A DNA stretch of 35,087 nucleotides from Trachelipus rathkii (Eukaryota > Arthropoda > Malacostraca > Isopoda > Trachelipodidae): assembly GCA_015478945.1 (NCBI GenBank), contig JABUQX010022825.1:1-35087 (forward strand). Reading direction: 5' to 3'. A program made the position numbers and the translations under genes. Numbering within the stretch: position 1 is the stretch's first letter; each line of letters begins with the position of its first letter. The notes below the pieces were generated by a model that saw only the letters and a program-made list of their open reading frames with translations, had not been told where the DNA came from and made no database searches. Below are positions 12,256 to 22,215 of the stretch, in pieces.

Positions 12256-13934
12256 TTTACATTAACTCAGTTAATTTATCCTAGGGAAAGATGAAGATAG
12301 AAACCGTCTAATAACTAACTCTATTATCTAAATCATATCTAAATCATATCTAGCAGAAAAATCATAAAATCTAAGTCTATATTAATAAATTAGGCTGATC
12401 TAATTCTATTTCTTATCTATTATTTAATTATTAATATATTAGTATATATAATACTTGATATTATGTTATATATTAAAATTTCTATATATATATATCATTT
12501 ATGTAAATAATATTTATTTTTTAGAAATCTTTATATATATAAATTCATTGAGTAATTTTTTAAGAATATTAATTTAGGTATTTTAAATATATTTATTGAA
12601 TTTATTTCATTATAGCAGCATAAATTATAAAGGTTTAAAGGAAATATTCTGATTTCATACTTACAATTTATTTATTATTATTGGTCTTAATTTTCATAAT
12701 TTTATTATGAAATCATAACACTGGTAATACCTCTTATAATAATTCTAACAATACAAGCAAAGTAAAAGGCGAATTAATTATATATATTATAAAGAGTTTT
12801 AGGTGTCTTATTTATACTAAATTGATGTTTTTTAATGATTTTCCAATCCTTATTTGTTTTTATATATAATTAAAATAATAATTCTACGTACAAATATCTT
12901 TACCAGAGTTTAGTTATGTTATGAAAACCTGTTCTTTATTGCTAATAAGAAATTACAAAGTATTTTAAGTGTCTTTAAAAATTCAAAGTAGTTATATATT
13001 TATATAAGAAAATTTTATCTAATTATATACAATTATTATATGTTATCGAGCATATATTAAACATCCACCATAACATAAAACTTATTATTGAACTTTCAGA
13101 AATTAAATTTAACAAGGATGTGTTGATTTTGAATTTTTTTTGCAGCAAGTCATTTTCAACATTTTTAGATAAAAATTTAAAATCAAATTTAGTTTATTAA
13201 ATCACTAAGAACTTGTATTCTCTGCTTTTAAATATATATTGAGTTTTTTATTAATAAAACGTTGGTATGTAAAAATTAATCAATATATTCGTACGCTAAT
13301 TGTATGGTATTAGAATAAAAATAATGAATATGGAATGTTGTAATTCCTCAATTATATTTATTAATTGAAATACACTCATATAATTTATTTCATGATTTAT
13401 AATAACTATAAAATAAATAAATAAAGATAGCAATTCATGAAAAGTATTGTTTGTAGTTATTGTTATGGATTTATTTGTTTTTTTACATTGAATGCAGATA
13501 AAATGTTTAATTTTTCCATTTTTTAGTATATATTATATATAATTTAACATTAATATTTTATGTTTTATTTATTAAAATATATTACCAAATTATTATTCTT
13601 TTATTTCAGACTAATAATATATAGTTGTGCAAAACTTATTATTTAAATTTTTACTGTTATAAATATTATATATTATCTATTTATAATAAATATATATAAA
13701 ATTTTAACTAATTAATCTATAAATTAATTATTCTTAATTATACTTTTTATTTATATCTTATCATTAATTATTTCGATCATTAACTGAATCAAATTCTTAT
13801 ACATTAGATTTACTAAGTTATCCTTCACTCTAAAAGTTCATTTGCCAATTTCTTATCTAACTATTTATATCATTATTTATTTACAATTATAATTAAAATT
13901 TATCATATATTTACATATTCGATATTTATTATAA
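12256..13934. other. AT-rich intergenic DNA
   Basis: No open frame of 60 codons, no RNA gene and no mobile-element motif seen. Words near 13,120-13,200 faintly resemble the interspersed repeat. Confidence 0.5.
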
Positions 13935-14290
13935 TAAGGTAAATCTTCAATTGAGTTTTTAACCGTATTTTCAGCTTCGATTTTATGTTTAAACAGAAAT
14001 TAATGTGTTTCTAAATCCATTAAACATTAAAGATACAATGCATCTTATTTTCAAAATACAAGCAGATTTCAAATACTCATTCTATTCATTAATTATTTAC
14101 AGATGTTAATTATATAGTTTCATTCTTTTACTTGTTTTCTTAAATTGCTTAACTCATTATGTGTTTTTTTTTTATACTGAATATTCATTTTTTCCAATTA
14201 TTTGTTTTATTATCATTTCTTTATATTCACTCCTACGTTATATTTCATTAGTTTGTGAAAACCTGTTTTAATCCAAATTTAAAATTTTCT
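13935..14290. repeat. Diverged copy of the AT-rich interspersed repeat
   Basis: The order of words matches 1838-2380: GAGTTTTTAACCGTATTTTCAG near 13,950, similar to the GAGTTTTTAAAGCGGTATTTTCAG arrangement near 1838, and at the far end TTTGTGAAAACCTGTTTTAAT near 14,250. The middle is expanded and more diverged. Confidence 0.4.
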
Positions 14291-14309
14291 TTATTCTTTC
14301 GTCATTTCC

Positions 14310-14405
14310 TTCTAAATGGTCGCTGGCCACGGGCACCGCGCGGCGGCCCGCCGACGCGCCGGCGGGCGGGGGCGGCGGGCGGAGGAGGACGAAGAGCCGG
14401 TGTTC
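14310..14405. other. Short, extremely GC-rich CpG-dense island
   Basis: About 85 bases are almost pure G/C with many CpG, flanked by AT-rich DNA on the left. Such an island can mark a promoter, a first exon or inserted foreign DNA. An ATG at 14,316 opens a frame of 47 codons ending at 14,459, beginning MVAGHGHRAAARRRAGG; the Arg/Ala/Gly bias follows from GC content. I cannot assign it a function. Confidence 0.45.
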
Positions 14406-15400
14406 CCCCTTAATCGCTCGCCTGCATTTGGTGTGCTGTTTTGGCTATTCCGAATTTAACCTTCCATCTGCGGCGCTCACATCGTACATATGTTCACCTT
14501 TCAATGGCTTACTACCGCGCGCATGTGTCCAAACATACTACATCTGCGACGGCACGGACCACTGATTCTGACCGGTGCTCCCTCTATAGACTGGTGACCG
14601 TTGAGCAGGAGGCAAGTATACAGTTATGCCACATTAAGTACTTGTGATTTAATTTGTAACTTGCTGTTGGAGAGCACCTCGCGTGGTAAGGAGTTTCCTT
14701 TACCTGATATAAGCACTGTATACAGAGTGTTGTGTGTGTGCAGCCATGGTTTGCCTTCCCAGACATGTGTGTACCACCACTAATTCGGTGTTGTTGGCTT
14801 CTCCAGTGGGCGGCAATCTCGATAAAGCATGTTCCATTGGATGTAATCTTCAAGAGAGACGGGTGCGTGCCAAAGATGGGAATTGTGGTTGTGATCAGTA
14901 TGTATACCTTTTTTAGTATTCGTTCACGGTTGTGCTCCATACCAGCACCTTCGACACACACTCACCCGGTGTGTCTGATGAACCCTGGCTTACAGATTCT
15001 CGACGTAAGCTATCTCCTCCTCAGTATATTCGTTTTTTTACTTTATGTACGTTTAGCGGCTATTATTATTCCCCACCACTATCTTGGTCATTCATGTTTT
15101 GTGTCTTTAATGACCATATTTTATTTAATTGTGTACAAAAAATCGTTTTAACTCTTCCTAAAACTTAGCGTGCGGCTCTCACCGACATCATTTTCCGTCT
15201 GTAGCTACGTTACACGCCGCTTTTCTGTTGAAATTCTTATATGTTACTTTCAGCTATTATAATGAACGCGAGAGTGCTATATGATGCCCACTTCGTCCCT
15301 TAAATACATTTGCTATCCCGATGTTTATTTTTCCGCTAAATTCTCTCATCGCACAGATTTTTACATACGATCTGATATCGTTTGGTATTAATAACTGCCT
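14406..15400 (+). other. Mid-GC island with possible short spliced exons, unknown
   Basis: About 1 kb of near-balanced base composition follows the CpG-dense island. On the plus strand three open segments join in phase across consensus-like splice sites: about 14,609-14,685 (donor GTAAGG), 14,744-14,897 (acceptor after TGTGTGCAG, donor GTATGT) and 14,946-15,004 (acceptor CCAG, donor GTAAGC). The middle segment holds an ATG in good context (CAGCCATGG, ATG at 14,746) and a Cys-rich end with CSIGCNLQERR and DGNCGCD. Inferred introns of 58 and 48 bases are very short. Overlapping frames also exist on the minus strand (14,584-14,961). I recognise no family, so this may be a gene fragment, an old transposon, or chance. 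Confidence 0.2.
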
Positions 15401-15839
15401 TGAAAAGCATTTACTATGTTTTTAACTTTATTATTTTGCCAGTAGTTACTAATTTTAGAACAGACTCAAAAAAGTATTTATCGAACCGGATCGTCGGTTT
15501 GTATGCTTTCAGCGTTGCGTGAGATTCTAAACTTTCATACAAGTTCTCGAAGAAGTCAGTGTCCAATTTCATGTATTGAAATTTCGTTTTATGCTTCCGA
15601 TCTTTAAATTTTGTATACTAGATTTTTGTTTCCCATAACAGATTGTTCTTTTATTCCTATTTCCTTACTCCTATATTATATTTCTAATTAGTTTCTGTGC
15701 TAAAAGCAGGCGTATTTCTTATATTGCCGCAACAACCCCATGCTGTTACTTTACTTCTTGATAAATATTACCGTCCTTTTCTTAAGAAATTTTTCATCTC
15801 ATTCACACCAATTTATAGAACCTCTTAAACAGTACACCG
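15401..15839. other. AT-rich intergenic DNA
   Basis: No supported gene. Scattered T-rich tracts only. Confidence 0.45.
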
Positions 15840-16140
15840 TATTTTTCCTATAAAAATTTCACCATACAATCTTAGTGAATTATCTACCCTATTATTTTAT
15901 TAGCGCATCCAAATCTTAAAAATTTGAGTTATTTATACGGTATTTTGCTAGCATTCCTCATTTCTGATTATACGACTTATCGTGTTTTCATTGAAATGCA
16001 ATTTCAAAAAGCGAAAAGCCCGAATTGTTAATTAAAGAGTTTTTTGTTAAGATGACTTAATTGGAATTGTATTTTTTATGAAATTCTTTTCATTATATTT
16101 GTTTTATATCAATCCATCCAAATCTATGTTTCAATTAGTT
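15840..16140. repeat. Copy of the AT-rich interspersed repeat
   Basis: The segment begins with TTTTTCCTATAAAAATTTCAC, like 2078-2095, and continues with GAGTTATTTATACGGTATTTTG, then GCAATTTCAAAAAGCGAAAAG near 15,998 and a TTTTTTATGAAATT block near 16,073, in the same order as at 1838-2380. Confidence 0.5.
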
Positions 16141-16479
16141 ACATGTAGGAAACTTTCCCTGTCTTTTACATTCTTAAAATAACTTTTCAACTCATCTTCT
16201 CTGTATCTAAAATTACGAAAATAGTTTCGTAATGACACTATCTTTTCTCTTCTCGGTCTCACACGACCTAGTGATTTAGGAAGCTCTTCAAGGATTTCAC
16301 GTAACTGATTTCTTTTTTACTGCTTATCAAATTTTCAACCATGTCCATGTAAGAATTTATCAATTTTTCGGTTAAAATCTCTTCATTAACAATTGATCGC
16401 TTATTATTTTACTGTTATAACTTGGTATATTTCTTATGTCACTGCATTTTTTGACTTTATCAATTTAAAAATATTCTAT
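16141..16479. other. AT-rich intergenic DNA
   Basis: Nothing supported beyond AT-rich sequence. Confidence 0.4.
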
Positions 16480-16740
16480 TAATCATTCTTAATTGTGTTT
16501 CCTAAACATTGAATATGCAAGTTTCAAAAAGGGCTGAAAAGAGAATTTAATTGAATAATTTGTTTATTAATTAATGGTTGTACTTTTTTATCTTATCTAA
16601 ATTTTTTGAAATGTTACTTTTATATTATGTTACTATTTCTTAATACTTTATGTTTTTTTATATCTATTTATTATAGCCTTTACCTTTCATAATTATTTAT
16701 CCTAGGTTTTATGTTTTGAAACAGGCATAGGTTAGGATAA
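16480..16740. repeat. Copy of the AT-rich interspersed repeat
   Basis: The core words AAGTTTCAAAAAGGGCTGAAAA and GAGAATTTAATTGAATAATTTG (near 16,519-16,562) match the repeat core, and a GTTTTGAAACAGGC-like tail lies near 16,712. Confidence 0.45.
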
Positions 16741-16774
16741 CTTACTTTCTTGAAAACTTTTCTTGGGCAATGCC

Positions 16775-17000
16775 CTTGAGGGGGAAGGGGGGTATGACCT
16801 TTTTCTTTTCAATTTAAATTTTCTATACCTTTTTATTAACTTTTTCATTCTAAAAAAGAAAAATAGGAAAGAAAGATAGAAAAGAGAAAACGAAGAAAAA
16901 GAGGAGAAAATTAATATAAGTAGACAGCAGGGAGGAGAGAGAGAAGAGAGAGTTCAAGCAAAAGGAAATTTGAGGTAATATTTTTTAAAAAATATTTCGC
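16775..17000. other. Purine-rich tract
   Basis: The plus strand is rich in A and G: GAGGGGGAAGGGGGG near 16,779, then AAAGAAAGATAGAAAAGAG and GGGAGGAGAGAGAGAAGAG near 16,868-16,955. Low-complexity sequence, no gene. Confidence 0.6.
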
Positions 17001-17220
17001 TGCAACAAGAGAAACATTAAACCGAATATATACAGGGGGAACACGTAAGTTTAGCTAATAACTTTATAATTTAACTTCCCACCCTAACCTTGATATTTAC
17101 ACTTCACTTGGGTCTCCTTAAATTCTATTTTAATTAAATATGTCTGAAATAGTTAATAGTTAGTTTTTTATATTCTATTAACATTAACTATAGGCTCTAC
17201 TTATCACTTAAAAAGTGTAC

Positions 17221-17406
17221 TTACATCTCATTTGAGTTACTCGCATCTTATTTGAGTTACTCGCATCTTATTTGAGTTACTGACACCTATTTTCATTACT
17301 CAGTTATTTACAATCTCATTTGAGTTATGCTCACATCAAATTTGAGTTGCATCTCATTTGAGTTACTCACATAGTATTTGAGCTACTCACATCTCATTCG
17401 AGGTAC
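17221..17406. repeat. 21-bp minisatellite, about nine copies
   Basis: The unit reads approximately ACATCTCATTTGAGTTACTC and repeats about nine times with substitutions and small indels; the first three copies are the most regular. Each good copy contains CTCATTTGAG, whose ends are complementary (CTCA and TGAG), so every unit could form a small foldback. Confidence 0.85.
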
Positions 17407-17419
17407 ATATTTCCCATCT

Positions 17420-19130
17420 TATAAGCATTCGAATTTTGAATAAAAAAAAAAAGAGCTCCAACATTTGTGTTGTTTTCCTCCGACCATACTTTTTGAAACT
17501 CACGAACACATCTCCGGTTTATTCTCTTCTTGTGACAGATATGACCTAGGGGATACAATGGTGGGTTTCAGAAAACATCCATACTATTGCATGTCTCATA
17601 TATGGTAAAAGTTATTATGGAGTCAGTTAGTGTGTGTGTGAGTCAAACTTTAATTCATTAATAATCCTGATTAGAACAATAGATTAGTAAATGCACTTAT
17701 CGCTAAAATACCTCTAAGGATAATGTATAAATAATATTAATAGTATAATTTATACTATTATACAACAAATGAACATCTATGATTAAGTAAATACTAATTA
17801 TTAGCTCTTTAGTAAGTCCGAGATAATTAAATTGTATAATATAAATATGATATAAAATTATTTATATAAATTATTTATTATATCTATTATAGTATATGAT
17901 ATTTACTTATTAGTAATGTTAAAATATAATATAATTACTAGGTATCTATATATATTTAATACAACTCATTTTTTTTTTTAAATTTAGTATAATAATAATA
18001 TAATATATCAGTAAAATTTTTTTATAAGATACGATTATATATGTTATTTTAAATATGTGTGGTTATATAATATATAATTCTTAATAATAAATAGTATATA
18101 TATATACGTATATATAGTATTATAGTATTCATAGATATTACTCTTTTCTGAACTAATTAATTATATTTATATTTTTATATAAATATAATATTAAATAGAT
18201 ATATATATTATATATAATATAATATATATATATACTAATATTTATATAGAGTAATATATAATAATTTATACATTAGATAATTTTAATTTTATTATTATAT
18301 ATACTTCAATATCAAATTTTAAAATTCTGACAATATTGTTTGACTATTCGTATGGTAAATTATTATACTATTCTTATTAATTCTAATATAATAAAAGAAT
18401 TTTAAGAGGGTAATCATACATTTTTTTTTATCTTTTTGAAAATAAATAAATATTATTTCAATTAATATTATAATTATGAAATGCAAATTTCGTCAAAAAG
18501 ATTCGAAACATTCGGGCATCATTTTCTTATTCTAAATTTTTACAGTTCATTCTTCAGGTTTCGTTTCCTTACTAAAGTCTTCATATTATTCATTATTTTA
18601 ATATATCGTTTAATTTATTATTAATCATTTATATATATATCATTTTAAGAAATTTTAAATATATATTTGTTTTTTATATATTCATTAATTATAATTATAT
18701 TATTATTTAATCATATCTATTATTATTATAATTTATTACATTTTAAGTTATTCTGTGTTAAAATCAACCATTTATTTTTTTATAATAGGTAAAGATTAAA
18801 AAAAAATTTTAACTCTTTCTTATTCTCTGAAAAAGTTCATTTGATCAGGGTAGTAACTATGTTTATCATAATTCTATAATTATTATATATAATATTATAT
18901 CTATATTTATAATATCTATTTAAAAATAATCTCTTTTTTTTATCTTCTAATATTGAATTATATAAATAACTTATTATTCGGATTTTTTTTCAAAACATCT
19001 TTAATATATGTACCAATTATAAACTATATATCTAGTATTATATAAAGTAAAAGTTAATAACAATATTCAGTATTTATTATTAATATACTATAATTATAGT
19101 AATTAATAGATTGGTCTATTATATGTAATA
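17420..19130. other. AT-rich intergenic DNA with AT microsatellites
   Basis: Highly AT-rich, with (AT)n and TATATATA tracts near 18,085-18,110 and 18,195-18,240. The segment 18,400-18,640 has words (AAATTTCGTCAAAAAG, TTTACAGTTCATTC) vaguely like the interspersed repeat. No gene supported. Confidence 0.5.
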
Positions 19131-19347
19131 TATAGTAATTATAATATATTTAATATATATATTATACTATAGTATATATATATATCATAATATAATTAAA
19201 TACTTATATTTAATTATAGGTTTGAGGTATAAGGCTGCTGTAATATTATATATATATATATTATATATTATATATATATTATACGTATATATAAATATAG
19301 TATCGTAGTATATATTATATAATATATATATATTTATATATATATAG

Positions 19348-19384
<37 letters not shown>

Positions 19385-19402
19385 CTATTAGTATGTATAT
19401 AA
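19131..19402. repeat. (AT)n microsatellite
   Basis: Long TATATA runs with a few interruptions, purest at about 19,328-19,383. Confidence 0.9.
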
Positions 19403-19492
19403 ATGTATGGTTATTTAACACTATGTGGGCCTCTGATCACCCCAAACTTTCTATATATTTGGTGGTAAGAGATTATATTAGGGGCTAGTGTA

Positions 19493-19524
19493 GGATTGAT
19501 AGACGGGACAGGGTCTATCAATCC
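19493..19524. repeat. Perfect stem-loop, 12-bp arms
   Basis: GGATTGATAGAC (19,493-19,504) and GTCTATCAATCC (19,513-19,524) are perfect reverse complements with an 8-base loop. It lies 3' of the AT microsatellite, at the start of a composition change. Role unknown. Confidence 0.8.
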
Positions 19525-19539
19525 GGTGGACAAACGGAA

Positions 19540-19557
19540 CAAAACCGGAGGGTTTTG
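19540..19557. repeat. Perfect stem-loop, 7-bp arms
   Basis: CAAAACC and GGTTTTG are perfect reverse complements around the loop GGAG, 15 bases after the previous stem-loop. Confidence 0.65.
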
Positions 19558-19663
19558 GGGGTCTGTGTTTTGTCTATTTTTGTCCTGGGTGTTTGGGTTG
19601 TGTCTGTCTGGTTTGTTTGTATTTTTTAAGATGTTATTAGATTTTATTATTACTTCGTCGAAG

Positions 19664-19692
19664 AAATTATGATCACGAATTGATCATAATTT
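19664..19692. repeat. Perfect stem-loop, 12-bp arms
   Basis: AAATTATGATCA and TGATCATAATTT flank the 5-base loop CGAAT. This is the third strong hairpin within 200 bases. Confidence 0.8.
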
Positions 19693-19694
19693 CG

Positions 19695-19800
19695 AGTTGT
19701 GTGCTGCTTTGCTCGCGACTCCCGGTCACGAGCTCCGACCTCGCGACTCCCCGGCTCCGGCTGGCTCGACCTCCGGCTCCTGTGACTGCCGGCTCAGCTT
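19695..19800. other. GC-rich segment with short internal repetition
   Basis: CTCGCGACTCCC occurs twice (about 19,713 and 19,741), and CGGCTCC-type words recur. It stands out from the AT-rich flanks but has no reading frame I can interpret. Confidence 0.5.
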
Positions 19801-19809
19801 TGAGTTTCT

Positions 19810-19920
19810 ATTTTATATTATGTATTTTTAATTATTATTATTAGTTATTAGTTATTATATTATTATATTATTGATTATTGATTATTATTCTTATTATTAT
19901 TTATTATTATTATTATTTCA
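19810..19920. repeat. (TTA)n microsatellite region
   Basis: ATTATTATTA-type runs with interruptions. Confidence 0.75.
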
Positions 19921-20091
19921 CGGGAGCTTCTTCGCATCCAGTTTCTGAGTTCGATATAATTCTACATGGTTAGGTAAACTAAACAGTCGTATAACAGAAT
20001 GTTGTGTCCTATAAGGGTTAATCGGGGTCGTAGAGTTCGAATATGGATGTTTGAGACCGCGTATAGGTGTCTAGGATCCCAGAAGGGATCC
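19921..20091. other. Spacer with a BamHI-type hairpin
   Basis: A mixed-composition spacer ends in the stem-loop GGATCCC/GGGATCC with loop AGAA at 20,074-20,091. The segment CCTATAAGGGTTAATCGGGG near 20,009 resembles part of the next repeat unit and may be a decayed first copy. Confidence 0.4.
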
Positions 20092-20525
20092 CACCCAAAC
20101 ATTAAATATTGATGTATGTAAGCTGAAACTTGATATACACCCTATAAGTTGTATCCTAGGTGTATACGGGGTAAAATGACGATTTTACCAAATTCGGGGA
20201 CCAGCCCACAAATTGAATTTGAATAGAAGATGAAACGGTATACAATTCTGAGGATGTAGTCTTAGATGACCCCGGTGTTAAAATGACTGTGGGTGCCCAG
20301 ACAGGGTAATACCACCAAAAATTGAATATTTGACATAGAACAAGCGGAAATTGATATTCAGCCTTGTTTAGGTGTTGTATCTTAGGTGTATACCGGGGTA
20401 CATGGACCGTTTGACAAGTCGGGAGACCAGGCCCAAAAACTTGAAATATGTGACCTATGAAGATGAAATCGGTATACCATACATATGAGCTATACCATCA
20501 TATATGGGGGTTAAATAGCCGTACA
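20092..20525. repeat. Tandem repeat, about four 110-120 bp units
   Basis: Units begin at about 20,092, 20,206, 20,312 and 20,431. Each runs through a CCCAAA/CACAAA start, TTGAATATT-like words, GATGAAA or CTGAAAC followed by GGTATAC or TTGATATACA, then GTTGTATCTTAGGTGTATA and CCGGGGT, and ends in GGGGACCAG or GGGAGACCAG. Divergence between units is high. No coding potential seen. Confidence 0.7.
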
Positions 20526-21384
20526 CTTAAAGATAATAAATCACTGGATGTTTTTCATTAACATCGTAAAAGTGAACAAAGTAATCAACAACTGTGTGTA
20601 AGGTATCTTTGACTGATGATTAGAGTCAATGCTACATAACTAAGTTTCCTATTATAAAGCAAACTCCAACCTGACTACGAATATAATGTACACCTCGACA
20701 AATCTAACAATCTTATCCCTAATAAGCAGCAACATTGAACAAGTTAATTACTACAATGTGACATAACTAATTGCTTACAACGTAACTTATTCACATTTTT
20801 CCAAACATATCTCTACGATATCACTTAATATTTTTTGCACGAAATAGTAACATTTAACAAAAATTATCAACAATCTGTGTAATTATCATACTGACTCAAC
20901 GAAGAATACGGACTAACGCAGCAAAGATGGTCATGACAATAAAGCTAACATAATATAACCGGATGTAAAATTTTGTTTCTATAACATCAAAATAGAAATC
21001 AAATGCCTAAATAAATCACTAACATTAAGCAGTTATACTTTAACACAGTAACAGTAACTACGTTGCAATCAAAAAACGTAACCATATTCTACGTTTTCAA
21101 AACATATCTAACTTCATTACTATTTTCAGTATAACACGTATGATTATTTGCATCACCAGTCTAATGATCCATAGGCCCCTGATGCAACGAATATATGCCA
21201 ACTGTTAACAAGTGTTTTTTGGCTTTAACAATAGCTAACGATATCATAGTCTGACCCAAGAATATAACATCACCGAAAACTAAAATAGCCTTAACCCGAA
21301 GATACACTCTGCCATAAGGAAGTTTCAATACTTAGACAACGAGTCAAAGTAACTAGCAAAAGATAGTAGACGTTGCTTCACCAT

Positions 21385-21600
21385 GCTTTTTTTCTTTTTG
21401 TTTTAAAAACTTTTAATTTATTTAACTTGTATTTTTTTAAAACTTTATTTGTTTTAAAAAAGTTTTTAGCTATTTTAATTTTATTCTTAAATTTTTAGTT
21501 TTTGTTTTTTTTTTTAAAAAAACTTTTAATTTTTAACTTTTATTTATTTAAACTTTTTGTTTTACTAAATTTTATTCTTTATGTTAATAGACGTAAAAAG
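21385..21600. repeat. T-rich block inserted in the satellite, copy 1
   Basis: A T-rich block carries TTTTTGTTTTAAAAACTTTT, repeats a TTTTAAAAA/CTTTTAATTT pattern, and ends with AAACTTTTTGTTTTACTAAA then ATTCTTTATGTTAATAG. It interrupts the satellite after an AAAGTAACTAG-like position of the monomer. A related block lies about 600 bases downstream. Confidence 0.55.
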
Positions 21601-21984
21601 ATTGTGAGTTTTTTAGCATACTAAAATGTTATGACTGTAAAGGTTTAAAAAATTCAAAAACCAGTCTCCCCTACCCGTCCCAACCCTGATATATTGGGGT
21701 ATGATCTAGATTCTGTTGACATTCCCGTCATATTTCGAGTATTTGGAATAATCTACGCATGAAAAATATGTTATTTTTTTTTATACTATATCTCGATTTA
21801 AACTGCTGCCTATACAAGTTTCACCATCAATAAAGCTAGCTAACATGTAACATGAACTAAGAAATACTGTAGTGTTGGTGGAATCAACCCTAACATATCT
21901 TAAACACGAATAAACAACTAAGCTTAACAAAGTTCAATAATTAAACGTAAAGTAATTAGTCAAACATATAGATGACTTTGCCTT

Positions 21985-22215
21985 TCATTTTTTTTTTCTT
22001 TTTGTTTTAAAAGCTTTTAATTTATGTTTGACTTTATTTTCTTCTAAATCTTTACAATATACTAACCTAGCCTTAAATACCGTCAACTTCTCTTTCTTTC
22101 CACCTTGTTAGTGGTAGTTTTTTATCTAATAAACTTTAATTTTTTATTAATTATTCTTAAACTTTTTGTTTGTACTAAAACTCTCTATTCTTGTTTATGT
22201 TTTAAGTAAAAAAAT
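21985..22215. repeat. T-rich block inserted in the satellite, copy 2
   Basis: The block begins CTTTTTGTTTTAAAAGCTTTT and ends with AAACTTTTTGTTTGTACTAAA followed by TTCTTGTTTATGTTTTAAG, matching copy 1 at both ends. It sits after the same monomer position (AAAGTAATTAG), about two monomer lengths after copy 1. This suggests a higher-order unit of about 600 bases rather than two independent insertions. Confidence 0.5.

Noticed and set aside
20030..20060. tRNA-like word GAGTTCGAATATGG
   Set aside because: No A box at a suitable distance and no cloverleaf pairing around it.
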